From NCBI GenBank assembly GCA_937911045.1, contig CALEPX010000008.1:1-29300 (forward strand): a stretch of DNA of 29,300 nucleotides. The letters are read 5' to 3'. Within the stretch, counting starts at the first letter, position 1, and the number at the start of each line of letters is the position of its first letter. The position numbers and the translations under genes are program-made. Below are positions 14,645 to 22,478 of this stretch, one piece after another. The notes beneath the pieces were generated by a model that saw only the letters and a program-made list of their open reading frames with translations, was not told the origin of the DNA and made no database searches. This DNA comes from an uncultured Fretibacterium sp. (GTDB taxonomy: Bacteria; Synergistota; Synergistia; Synergistales; Aminobacteriaceae).

Positions 14645-16354
14645 CTAATTTGAGTTAGGGCTGATTAGTTGCGTATATTGTCCGTAAATCCAGCCGAAAT
14701 CTGAATCCGAATTTTTCGCCAGACCAAGTACCCAGCGTTCTCCTGCGGGGCTGATCCATTCGCCGTAATATTCCAGGATTTGTCCTTTGTTGAGCCCGGT
14801 TTTGATTTTGGATTTTGTGTTAGGTTCGGATCTGAATCTTACGCCTGAGCCGGTGATGCTTAATTTTTCGGCGTAGGGATTGAACGAGAATTTTCCGCGT
14901 TTGAATATGTAATCTGGGATGCGATTTTCGCGGACGGCGCGTTGAACGATTTTGTTTTTGTCGCTCTCGGATTGTTTTTCGGGTTGTTTTGTGACGGGAA
15001 TTTCCGGTGGTTCGTCTGGATTTGGGTTTGAACTTGCGGATTGCAGCCTGTCGAACACGGGAGAATTTTTCAGCAGGGAATTTGGCGGTAATTCGTTTGC
15101 GTAATCTATCGGTAATTTGTTATTTTCGTCGCGAATATTTGGGCTGGCTTTTGCGTCGAGTAATAAATTCACGACTTCGGGAGAATCGTTTTTGACAGCG
15201 ATTGACAGCAGAGATTTTCCCGGAATATTCAGATTCACATTTGCCCCGCACAGCAGCAGAACCCGTACAGCTTCGACATTATTGCGAATCACGGCGAATG
15301 CGAGAGGAGTTTCGCCTGTGCCTTTGATTCGTTCAGCGTTTACGTCGAGTCCCTGATCGATCAGGAATTTCACGGTGTCGATGTGTTTATTATAAGAAGC
15401 AGCCGTATGGAGCGGAGTTTCGCCATCATCGTTGACCTTGTTGAAATTTGCGCCATTAGCCGCTGCGTTCTGGAGCTGGATCAAATTTCCGTTTGCGGCG
15501 AGCCCGTACACGTCAAAAATCTCTGAATCCGGATCGAAGCGATTTGGCGGAGTTATGTTTTGCTGAGTGCCTGAGATTTCGACTGGTTCACCGAGAGTGA
15601 TCACATTATTTCCTGAGACGTTAATTGCGCGTGAATTTCTGAAGTACATGAATATTGCGGTTGCGGTTAGTGCGAAAGTTATCAGGGCGAAAATTTTGTA
15701 GACGCGGCTTTTTTTGGATTCGGGTTTTGTTTTTGTATTATTCTTGGGAGCGTTATTATTATCATCATCGTCTTGTTCGGCGAGAGCTTTTCTGAATGCG
15801 TCATTTGCGCTGCCTGTGATTTCGCGTTTGATTTCGTGTTCGTGTTCCTGAGTTGCGGCTTGAACTTTCGAATCCGATTTTGGCTCTGGATCCTGAGAAA
15901 TTTCCTGAGCGATTTCGTTTCGAGTTGCGGCCAGAATTTCGTCGATGATTTTCTGAGCTTCTGAATAACCGCGGGAAGCAGATTCAGTCAGCCATTTGAA
16001 AGCCTCGTTGAGATTTTTGTCAGTGCCTTTGCCGTAATAATGGAGCATTCCGAGATAATACATAGCTTTTTCGTTGCCCTGAGCTGCTGCTTGTGAGTAC
16101 AGGAACGCTGCTTGTTTGTAATTTTTCGGGAAGCCTTTGCCGTTTTGATAGAGCAGTCCCAGATATAACTGAGCTTTTGCGTGACCTTTGGCAGCCGCTT
16201 GAGTGTAATATTTCGCCGCCTGAATGTAATCTTTGGGAACGACTTTGCCGTCCTGATAAAGAACTCCCAGATGATACTGAGCTTTTGCATCACCGCGCCG
16301 CGCATCGTTCATGAGTTTCGGGATTAGCTGTTTGTAATTAATCTTCTCGGACAT
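14645..16354 (-). CDS. Membrane protein with Sel1 repeats, ankyrin repeats and an SH3-like domain
   Basis: A 569-residue protein with an unusual domain order. Residues about 15-145 carry three to four Sel1-like repeats (units with AKAQYHLGVLYQDGK and AKAQLYLGLLYQNGK). An acidic Asn/Asp-rich stretch follows, then a basic KKSR and one membrane segment (about 218-240). After it come ankyrin repeats (about 285-425; DDGETPLHTAASYN, GTGETPLAFAVIRNN, NIPGKSLLSIAVKN), a Pro/Glu-rich linker, and a C-terminal bacterial SH3-type domain (about 500-565; VRFRSEPNTKSKIKTGL, ERWVLGLA). The positive-inside rule puts Sel1 in the cytoplasm and ankyrin/SH3 outside the membrane, where the SH3 domain could bind peptidoglycan. 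All parts suggest protein or wall binding, not catalysis. The ATG overlaps the HEPN frame by 17 nt; GGGAG lies about 14 nt upstream. It is the last gene of the hisC operon. Confidence 0.85.
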   Translation of the reverse strand: MSEKINYKQLIPKLMNDARRGDAKAQYHLGVLYQDGKVVPKDYIQAAKYYTQAAAKGHAKAQLYLGLLYQNGKGFPKNYKQAAFLYSQAAAQGNEKAMYYLGMLHYYGKGTDKNLNEAFKWLTESASRGYSEAQKIIDEILAATRNEIAQEISQDPEPKSDSKVQAATQEHEHEIKREITGSANDAFRKALAEQDDDDNNNAPKNNTKTKPESKKSRVYKIFALITFALTATAIFMYFRNSRAINVSGNNVITLGEPVEISGTQQNITPPNRFDPDSEIFDVYGLAANGNLIQLQNAAANGANFNKVNDDGETPLHTAASYNKHIDTVKFLIDQGLDVNAERIKGTGETPLAFAVIRNNVEAVRVLLLCGANVNLNIPGKSLLSIAVKNDSPEVVNLLLDAKASPNIRDENNKLPIDYANELPPNSLLKNSPVFDRLQSASSNPNPDEPPEIPVTKQPEKQSESDKNKIVQRAVRENRIPDYIFKRGKFSFNPYAEKLSITGSGVRFRSEPNTKSKIKTGLNKGQILEYYGEWISPAGERWVLGLAKNSDSDFGWIYGQYTQLISPNSN

Positions 16355-16553
16355 TTAATTCTGATCTTCTCCCTAGCGAATTTCCAGGTACGACTTTATC
16401 ATTTACAGATCTTAACGCGTGAAATATTGCGTAGTAAGAACGATTTATTGAAGCCTCAAATTCTTCGTCATTGAACAAAGATTTTGCAATCCGTAATTCT
16501 TTCTCTGCCTTTTCAATTCTGTACTTCGAGTAGTCTAACCTGCTTTTTTCCAT
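16338..16553 (-). CDS. Truncated HEPN-domain protein (remnant toxin partner of the MNT gene)
   Basis: The start ATG lies inside the end of the MNT gene (19-nt overlap), with AAGGAA 7 nt upstream, the usual MNT-HEPN arrangement. The 71-residue product begins like the HEPN family: YRIEKAEKELRIAKSLFNDE, then SINRSYYAIFHALRSVND. Family members are about 110-130 residues. Here the similarity stops after about residue 53, and the last ~18 residues are unrelated and end just inside the next gene. The C-terminal half of the four-helix domain is therefore missing and no continuation was seen in the other frames. HEPN proteins of this type act as RNase toxins neutralised by the MNT partner; this copy is probably inactive, although the first helices are intact. 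Confidence 0.7.
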   Translation of the reverse strand: MEKSRLDYSKYRIEKAEKELRIAKSLFNDEEFEASINRSYYAIFHALRSVNDKVVPGNSLGRRSELNVRED

Positions 16554-16852
16554 AACACGATTCCTTCTTTCGCTATATTTTTGTAAAATGGCGATGTATT
16601 TTGCCAAGCTAAAAAACGTTTTTCGAGAATATTTGCCACAGAAATATATTTCTCATACTTCCAGCCAAGTTTCATATTCGAATTGCTTATTCGAGCAAAC
16701 TCGTCACGATTCAGACTTTCACGAGTTATCAACGCGATGTCAATATCGCTTTCCGGTGTGTCGTCGCCGCGCGCAACTGATCCGTAAAGAATTATTCTCT
16801 CGACTTTATCCGGGATAACGCTCAAAATTCCGTTCACAACGTCTTCGTACAT
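16535..16852 (-). CDS. MNT-type minimal nucleotidyltransferase (antitoxin-like)
   Basis: A 105-residue protein with the nucleotidyltransferase motif GSVARGDDTPESDIDIAL: Gly-Ser followed by the paired aspartates DID that hold Mg2+. Minimal nucleotidyltransferases of this kind pair with HEPN toxins and, in the characterised HepT/MntA systems, neutralise them by adding AMP. The gene starts 2 nt after the hisB stop; its ribosome binding site AAAGGAGTG overlaps the end of hisB, so translation is coupled. The C-terminus overlaps the HEPN start. Full length for the family. Its position inside a histidine biosynthesis operon is unusual. Confidence 0.88.
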   Translation of the reverse strand: MYEDVVNGILSVIPDKVERIILYGSVARGDDTPESDIDIALITRESLNRDEFARISNSNMKLGWKYEKYISVANILEKRFLAWQNTSPFYKNIAKEGIVLWKKAG

Positions 16853-16854
16853 GT

Positions 16855-17442
16855 CTAAATCACTCCTTTACTTGACGGGATCTCACCTGCGAATTTCCCG
16901 TCAATTTCGACTGCCTGCCTGATGCTTCGGGCTGCTGATTTGAACGCGCATTCGATTATGTGATGCGAATTTTCACCGGCGAATTTCTTGAAATGCAGCG
17001 TACTCAGCGAATTGCGAACAAACCCCAGCCAAAATTCCTGAGCAAGTTCCGTGTCAAAATCCCCGACTTTCTGCGCGAGAATTTCGACGTCCCAGTTCAG
17101 AAACGCTCTTCCCGAAAAATCTATCGCACTCAAAATCATTGCTTCGTCCATAGGCAAAACGCAAGATCCGTAACGCCTGATTCCCCGTTTATCGCCCAAC
17201 GCTCTCAAAAACGCCTGTCCCAAACAAATGCCGACATCTTCGACGGTGTGATGAAAATCCACGTCGTAATCGCCCGCGCAGGAAATCCGCAAATCGAATC
17301 TGCCGTGAACTGCGAATAGCGTCAACATGTGATCCAGAAATCCGCAGCCGGTTTTTATCTCGTGTTGACCGGTTCCGTCGAGTTCGAGAAAAATCTTGAT
17401 CTTAGTTTCGTTTGTGTCGCGTGAAAATTCATGATTGCGCAT
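16855..17442 (-). CDS. hisB: Imidazoleglycerol-phosphate dehydratase
   Basis: A 195-residue monofunctional HisB, which dehydrates imidazoleglycerol phosphate to imidazoleacetol phosphate in histidine synthesis. Motifs: RDTNETKI near the N-terminus, GCGFLDHML, the metal-binding HHTVEDVG, a conserved MDEA, and the C-terminal second metal site SHHIIECAFKSAARS. The dual manganese centre residues are all present. The ATG at 17442 matches the family N-terminus and lies 2 nt after the hisC stop. An in-frame TTG at 17451 sits too close to GGAGG. There is no fused histidinol phosphatase domain. Confidence 0.97.
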   Translation of the reverse strand: MRNHEFSRDTNETKIKIFLELDGTGQHEIKTGCGFLDHMLTLFAVHGRFDLRISCAGDYDVDFHHTVEDVGICLGQAFLRALGDKRGIRRYGSCVLPMDEAMILSAIDFSGRAFLNWDVEILAQKVGDFDTELAQEFWLGFVRNSLSTLHFKKFAGENSHHIIECAFKSAARSIRQAVEIDGKFAGEIPSSKGVI

Positions 17443-17444
17443 TC

Positions 17445-18512
17445 TTAACAAGCACCTCCGATGATTTCGCGTAAATTCTCAAGCATGAGCTGCATTTGTT
17501 CGCGTGTGCCGATTGTTATGCGATTGAAATCCGAAATTCGTGCCGGTTTGCTGAAATGCCGAATCAGAATCTTGCGCCGTAATAATTCCTCGTAAATCTT
17601 TTGCCCGGAAATTCTCGCGTGTTTTGTGAACAGGAAATTCGTGTTGGAATCCAGAACTTCAAATCCCAGTTTCACAAGCTCTTCCCTGACAAATTCCCGC
17701 GTCTGCAAAATCGTCCGGACATTTTCGCGAGTGTAATCTTCGTCTTCAATCGCGCCGATCCCAGCAGCCTGAGTCATCGAGTTTATATTATACGGGGCAA
17801 TCGAGTTTTTGATCGTCCTGAGATCCTGAATCAAATTCTCATTCGCGACACAAAATCCCAATCTCGCTCCGGCAAGAGATCTTGATTTCGAGAACGTGCG
17901 GATTACTGCGAGATTTTCGTACTTGTGAATTAACTCGACGCAGGTTTTTCCCGAAAAATCTGCATATGCTTCGTCGATGATTATCAGGCTTTCGGGATTA
18001 TGCGAAATTATTCTCTCGATTTCCGAACTCTCAAGAAATAATCCGGTTGGGGCATTAGGATTCGCGAAAATTATCGTGCGTGCGTTTGGTGCGAAATAAT
18101 CACTGGGCTCAATGCGGAAATTCTCGTCCAAGGGGATTGTCTTGAAGCTTATGCCGTGAAATTCAGCCAGGATTGCGTAAAACGAGTACGTAATGTCCGG
18201 GAAAATTGCTCCGTTCTCACAGAAGCCTGTGAATATGAAATTCAGAATCTCGTCCGAGCCGTTGCCGAAAATTATTTCGTTTGATTGCACGTTCAAAAAT
18301 TCCGCGAGTTTTCGTGTTAATAATTCGCATTCCGGATCACCGTAGAAATTCAGCCCGAGTGAAGCTGTGTGTGCGTATTCGATTGCTTTCGGTGATGGTT
18401 CAAACGGGTTTTCGTTTGTGTTCAAGCGTATTAAATCATCGCTGGGACTTTTGTCGCCTGATGTGTTATACGGGATCATCGCTGAAAATCTGCTGCTCAA
18501 AAATCTGCTCAT
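17445..18512 (-). CDS. hisC: Histidinol-phosphate aminotransferase
   Basis: A 355-residue fold-type I PLP aminotransferase. It has the HisC N-terminus (RLNTNENPFEPSP), GNGSDEILNFI, the substrate/cofactor region FANPNAPTG, the aspartate of IIDEAYADF, the PLP-binding Lys in RTFSKSRSLAGARLGF, and a C-terminal Arg region (ISDFNRITIGTREQM). It converts imidazoleacetol phosphate plus glutamate to histidinol phosphate. The ATG has GGAAGGAA about 6 nt upstream. It leads an operon continuing with hisB; no other his genes are in the window. The close relatives aromatic or cobyric-type aminotransferases are less likely given hisB next to it. Confidence 0.95.
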   Translation of the reverse strand: MSRFLSSRFSAMIPYNTSGDKSPSDDLIRLNTNENPFEPSPKAIEYAHTASLGLNFYGDPECELLTRKLAEFLNVQSNEIIFGNGSDEILNFIFTGFCENGAIFPDITYSFYAILAEFHGISFKTIPLDENFRIEPSDYFAPNARTIIFANPNAPTGLFLESSEIERIISHNPESLIIIDEAYADFSGKTCVELIHKYENLAVIRTFSKSRSLAGARLGFCVANENLIQDLRTIKNSIAPYNINSMTQAAGIGAIEDEDYTRENVRTILQTREFVREELVKLGFEVLDSNTNFLFTKHARISGQKIYEELLRRKILIRHFSKPARISDFNRITIGTREQMQLMLENLREIIGGAC

Positions 18513-18553
18513 AAAATTCCTTCCTGATATTAAAATGCAAAATTCTCGTAAAA

Positions 18554-18559
18554 ATTATA
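18554..18559 (-). promoter_or_regulatory. Possible -10 of the hisC operon
   Basis: A consensus TATAAT on the minus strand (18559-18554) lies about 40 bp before the hisC start. No -35 was found at normal spacing (a TTGTAA lies 21 bp upstream), so the call is tentative. Confidence 0.35.
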
Positions 18560-18579
18560 TTGCAAAATCTCGAAAATGT

Positions 18580-18608
18580 TTTACAATTTGCGCGTTGAAA
18601 TTTATCAA
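18580..18608 (+). promoter_or_regulatory. Promoter of nhaC
   Basis: TTTACA (18580-18585) and TATCAA (18603-18608) are separated by exactly 17 bp. Transcription would start near 18615, immediately before a foldable leader, giving a 5' untranslated region of about 150 nt. Confidence 0.5.
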
Positions 18609-18616
18609 CACAATCC

Positions 18617-18693
18617 TTCCGAAGTAAACCGGTTAAGACCAATAGGCAAAATTCCTTCCCGCACTGGCGGACACTGCCCGGATATAGTCGGAG
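18617..18693 (+). promoter_or_regulatory. Structured nhaC leader, candidate riboswitch
   Basis: TTCCGA (18617-18622) can pair with TCGGAG (18688-18693), closing a loop of about 65 nt. Inside it CCGC (18659-18662) pairs with GCGG (18667-18670) around an ACTG tetraloop, and the two CCGG copies (18629-18632 and 18678-18681) can pair with each other. The remaining leader up to the start codon (18694-18766) is AT-rich. Cation-sensing riboswitches (Na+ and Li+ classes) are known upstream of Na+/H+ antiporter genes, so an ion sensor is a reasonable hypothesis. I cannot match the sequence to a consensus. Confidence 0.4.
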
Positions 18694-18766
18694 AAAAAGT
18701 TAGTTTTAGTTCAGTGTCTCAAAATCTTAATTTTACTTAAATCTAGTTGGTGTGGGGGGAATTAAT

Positions 18767-20359
18767 ATGCAGCGTCGTCCGTCTTTATTGCTCTCGACAA
18801 TCGTGTTATTAATCAGTGCGTTAATCGTAACGTTTGGTGTCGTTGATGTAGAACTGGAATCTGGTTCACATTTCGGTCTTGGTCTTCCGGCTCAAGTTCC
18901 GTTATTATTCGCGACAGTTTTCGCAGCACTCGTTGGGATTTTTTATCTCAAACGTGATTGGCGCACTATGGAAAAGGGAATCTCAGGAGCTATCGAAGTA
19001 TCGATTCAGGCGATCATAATCTTGATTCTGGTTGGCTGTCTTGTTGGCTCTTGGATTCAAAGCGGAGTTGTGGCTACGATGATTTATTACGGTCTTGAAG
19101 TCATGAGTCCTAGATTTTTTTATCTGGCAGCGTTATTAATCAGTGTAGTAGTTGCTCTTGCGACGGGTTGTTGCTGGACGACGAGTTCGACTGTCGGAGT
19201 TGCTTTAATCGGGATCAGTGCAGGTTTGGGTTTGCCATTGCCAATTACGGCTGGGTTCATAATTTCCGGCGCGTATTTCGGCGACAAAATTTCACCGTTA
19301 TCTGACACGACGAATTTAGCTCCGGCGGTTTCTGGCAGCGAGTTATTCGATCACGTTCGCGCTATGATGTCTACAACGATTCCTACATTATTATTAACGG
19401 CATTGATTGCTTACATGATGGGAGATTCTGCGCAGGGTTCTGACGGAGGGCGAATCGCGTTAATCCAGAGCATGATGAAGGCAGAGTTTAACATTTCGCT
19501 TTGGGCATTTATTCCGCCGCTTGTAATCCTGTTGATGGCGAGTTTGAAAATACCGGCGATTCCGGGAATAGTTGCGGGAATTTTTGCGAGTATAGTCTTG
19601 ACGCTTGTGAGGGGAAGCACAACGCATGAAGCTATGATCGTGTTATTTTCTGGTTACGTGCCTGAACATCTGGGGGAATTTGCTAAAGTTACGAATCTGG
19701 AATCGATCTCACAGATTGCCGGCGAATTTTCGGGCGCATTCACAGCAGGTTCTCCGGCGTTATCAGTTGCTCCGGATGTTTTCGCTAAGATTGGCGAATT
19801 GTTGACGAAGCTTTTCACGCGAGGCGGCATGACTTCGATGCTTGAGACAGTATGTCTGATCGTAGTTGCGTTATCACTCGGCGGAATCATGGAAGTATGC
19901 GAATTTTTGGACGTGATTCTTGAGGCGTTGATGCGTCACGTGAAGACCGTTGCGGGATTAATCGGCTCAGTTCTGGCATCGGCGTTTTTGGCGAATGTAT
20001 TTCTGAGCGAGCAATATTTGTCGATAATCGTCCCGGGCAGAATGTTCAGGAAAGCTTTTGATACCAAAGTCTGGGATAATGGCAAGAAGCTTGCGCCGGT
20101 AATGTTGAGCCGTTCGCTTGAGGACAGTGGCACGATGACTTCGGTTTTAGTTCCGTGGAACACTTGCGGAGTTTATGTCAGCTCAGTTTTGGGAGTTGCG
20201 ACGCTTGATTACCTGCCGTATTGCTTCATGAACTGGCTGAACCCGTTAGTTGCGTTTGCGATGACTTGGTTGGGGATGGCGATAATCTGGAAATCTGAGA
20301 CTGCGGATGCGCGTGTTGATGTAAACGCGAACGTCGGCGAGGAAATTCTGCCGGCATGA
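18767..20359 (+). CDS. nhaC: NhaC-family Na+/H+ antiporter
   Basis: A 530-residue polytopic membrane protein with about 12 hydrophobic segments. NhaC-family signatures: ALATGCCWTTSSTVGVALIG, IISGAYFGDKISPLSDTTNLAP, and in the C-terminal half LSEQYLSIIVPGRMF, LSRSLEDSGTMTSVLVPWNTCG and YLPYCFMNW. Members exchange Na+ for H+, and some exchange organic acids such as malate and lactate, across the inner membrane. The ATG at 18767 is preferred over a GTG at 18752 because GGGGGG lies 6-7 nt upstream of it. Single-gene unit with its own promoter, structured leader and terminator. The exact exchange pair is not readable from the sequence. Confidence 0.92.
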   Translation: MQRRPSLLLSTIVLLISALIVTFGVVDVELESGSHFGLGLPAQVPLLFATVFAALVGIFYLKRDWRTMEKGISGAIEVSIQAIIILILVGCLVGSWIQSGVVATMIYYGLEVMSPRFFYLAALLISVVVALATGCCWTTSSTVGVALIGISAGLGLPLPITAGFIISGAYFGDKISPLSDTTNLAPAVSGSELFDHVRAMMSTTIPTLLLTALIAYMMGDSAQGSDGGRIALIQSMMKAEFNISLWAFIPPLVILLMASLKIPAIPGIVAGIFASIVLTLVRGSTTHEAMIVLFSGYVPEHLGEFAKVTNLESISQIAGEFSGAFTAGSPALSVAPDVFAKIGELLTKLFTRGGMTSMLETVCLIVVALSLGGIMEVCEFLDVILEALMRHVKTVAGLIGSVLASAFLANVFLSEQYLSIIVPGRMFRKAFDTKVWDNGKKLAPVMLSRSLEDSGTMTSVLVPWNTCGVYVSSVLGVATLDYLPYCFMNWLNPLVAFAMTWLGMAIIWKSETADARVDVNANVGEEILPA

Positions 20360-20408
20360 TATAATTTTCGCGATACGTTACAATCTAAAATATATGAATG
20401 GACAATGG

Positions 20409-20441
20409 AAGCAGCTTTCGCGTTAATGAGAGCTGCTTTTT
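20409..20441 (+). terminator. Rho-independent terminator of nhaC
   Basis: AAGCAGCT (20409-20416) pairs perfectly with AGCTGCTT (20431-20438) around a 14-nt loop, with five T at 20437-20441. The following stretch to about 20550 shows nothing further. Confidence 0.85.
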
Positions 20442-20559
20442 CCGCGCAAAAATCCCGGACGTTTTTTGTGATTCAAAAATTGCGAATCGCGGAATAGATT
20501 GCGTTTTCGAGACACGGCAACGAAATTCTGGCAGCAAAATTTTCTTTTTAGGCGATTTG

Positions 20560-20568
20560 TGAGATAAT
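20560..20568 (+). promoter_or_regulatory. Extended -10 promoter of the glycogen operon
   Basis: TGA precedes GATAAT (20563-20568), an extended -10 element; the -35 is poor. The start would be near 20575, leaving a leader of about 104 nt before glgP. In the leader GGCAG and CTGCC (near 20620-20652) can pair around a 20-26 nt loop. Confidence 0.4.
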
Positions 20569-20678
20569 GACTACACGAATTTACATTGCTGAAACTAAAC
20601 ACTTAAGTAGGGAATCTGGCAGGTTGGAGATTATGATCGCCCGTCTGCCCTGAAAACCGGAAAGGAGTTTTCTAACAC

Positions 20679-22424
20679 ATGATACAAAGACTACACCGCA
20701 GCGACCTTGGCAACTCGTTGAGATCGCTGATGGAAAATGACCCAGCATTCCGACCAATCGCGTATTTCTCAATGGAAGTTGGTCTAAAAGAATCGATCCC
20801 GACTTACTCCGGAGGACTTGGCGTACTTGCGGGCGATATTCTCAAGAGTGCTGCGGATCTCGGAGTTCCGATGGCTGGAGTGACGCTGCTTTACAAGAAG
20901 GGATATTTCGTTCAGGAATTTAATCAGGACGATTGGCAGCAGCAGAAACCGGTTGTTTGGGATCCTGCGAAAGAATTAACGCTTTTGCCGAATCGCGTGA
21001 ACATTACGATTCAGGGGCGCGATATTCAGGTTGCGGTTTGGGTTTACGAGTTAATCGGCGCAACCGGCTATCCGTTACCCGTTTATTTCTTGGACACGGA
21101 CATCGAACCGAATCATCCGGACGATCGCAAATTATGTTGGTATTTGTACGGCGGAGATAATCGTTACAGATTATGTCAGGAATTTATTCTCGGAGTTGGC
21201 GGCTTGAGAATGCTTCGTGATCTTGGCTACATGAATATCGAGACGTTCCATTTGAACGAAGGTCACGCTGGATTCTTAACGCTCGAATTAATGCGCGAAC
21301 TTGGCTATTACGACCCGGACAAAATCAGATCGCAAGTCGTATTCACAACGCACACACCCGTACCTGCAGGACACGATTATTTTGATTTCGGATTAATCAA
21401 TCAGGTTTTCCCGCCGGACGCACTCGCCACGATTACGCGAATGATGCCGAATATGCCCGGAGTTTCAATGACGGATCTGGGCTTGCGTTACAGCAGATAT
21501 ATCAACGGAGTCGCTAAAAAACACGCTGAAGTCAGTAACGCGATGTTCAAAATGGAAACTGTAGACTGGATCACTAACGGCATTCACCCGACAACATGGA
21601 TCAGTTCAGGAATGCGCAAACTTTACAACAAGCATATCCCGGGCTGGGAACTGGATCCCGGCAGACTTGTTCAGGCACTTACGATCCCGAAAGAAGAACT
21701 CTGGACAGCGCATCAGGCTTCGAAATTGCGATTGCTTGCGCGTGTTCTTGAGACGAACGGTGTGCAGCTTGATCCGAACGTGTTGACTTTGGGATTTGCT
21801 CGACGTGCGGCGACGTATAAGCGTGCGGACTTGTTGCTGAGCGATATTTCCAGGCTCAAGAAAATCGCTGGCGGCGGCAAAGTTCAGTTTATATTCGCAG
21901 GAAAAGCTCACCCGAATGATGACGGCGGCAAAGCGTTGTTACAGAAAATCCGTCGTGCTTCGAAAGAACTCGAAGATTCCGTCAAGATCGTCTTCATCGA
22001 TAATTACAACATGGAAATTGCGTCGTTATTAACTCAGGGCGTTGATGTCTGGTTGAATACGCCGATTCGTCCGCGTGAAGCTAGTGGCACCAGTGGCATG
22101 AAGTGCGCTATGAACGGGATAATGAATTTCTCAGTTCTGGACGGCTGGTGGATTGAAGGCTGGATCGAGGACGTAACCGGCTGGTCAATCGGTCCTGACG
22201 CAACTGAAACCGAGGCAAACGCGAATTATGACGAGAAACTCGACGCTGATGATCTTTACGAAAAACTTGAAAAGAAAGTTATCCCAACGTATTACGAAGA
22301 TCATGACAAATGGATCGACATGATGCGCCACACGATTGCTCTTGACGCGAGTTTCTTTAACACGCACAGAGTCGTACGAGAATATGCGGCAAAAGCGTAT
22401 TCAATAGATTTCAGAGGCATGTAA
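20679..22424 (+). CDS. glgP: Alpha-glucan (glycogen) phosphorylase, short form
   Basis: A 581-residue GT35-family phosphorylase of the shorter alpha-glucan type (classical glycogen phosphorylases exceed 750 residues). Motifs: IAYFSMEVGLKESIPTYSGG with GGLGVLAGD near the N-terminus, FHLNEGHAGF, THTPVPAGHD, and the C-terminal REASGTSGMKCAMNG, whose Lys carries pyridoxal phosphate. It releases glucose-1-phosphate from glycogen or maltodextrin with inorganic phosphate, in the cytoplasm. AAAGGAG lies 11 nt before the ATG. It is the first gene of glgP-glgA-glgC, 54 nt ahead of glgA, so breakdown and synthesis genes share a transcript. Confidence 0.94.
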   Translation: MIQRLHRSDLGNSLRSLMENDPAFRPIAYFSMEVGLKESIPTYSGGLGVLAGDILKSAADLGVPMAGVTLLYKKGYFVQEFNQDDWQQQKPVVWDPAKELTLLPNRVNITIQGRDIQVAVWVYELIGATGYPLPVYFLDTDIEPNHPDDRKLCWYLYGGDNRYRLCQEFILGVGGLRMLRDLGYMNIETFHLNEGHAGFLTLELMRELGYYDPDKIRSQVVFTTHTPVPAGHDYFDFGLINQVFPPDALATITRMMPNMPGVSMTDLGLRYSRYINGVAKKHAEVSNAMFKMETVDWITNGIHPTTWISSGMRKLYNKHIPGWELDPGRLVQALTIPKEELWTAHQASKLRLLARVLETNGVQLDPNVLTLGFARRAATYKRADLLLSDISRLKKIAGGGKVQFIFAGKAHPNDDGGKALLQKIRRASKELEDSVKIVFIDNYNMEIASLLTQGVDVWLNTPIRPREASGTSGMKCAMNGIMNFSVLDGWWIEGWIEDVTGWSIGPDATETEANANYDEKLDADDLYEKLEKKVIPTYYEDHDKWIDMMRHTIALDASFFNTHRVVREYAAKAYSIDFRGM

Positions 22425-22478
22425 AATATAAGCAGAATTTTTTGTGAGACAATTTTTTGAAAGGAACAGTTTTTCAAT

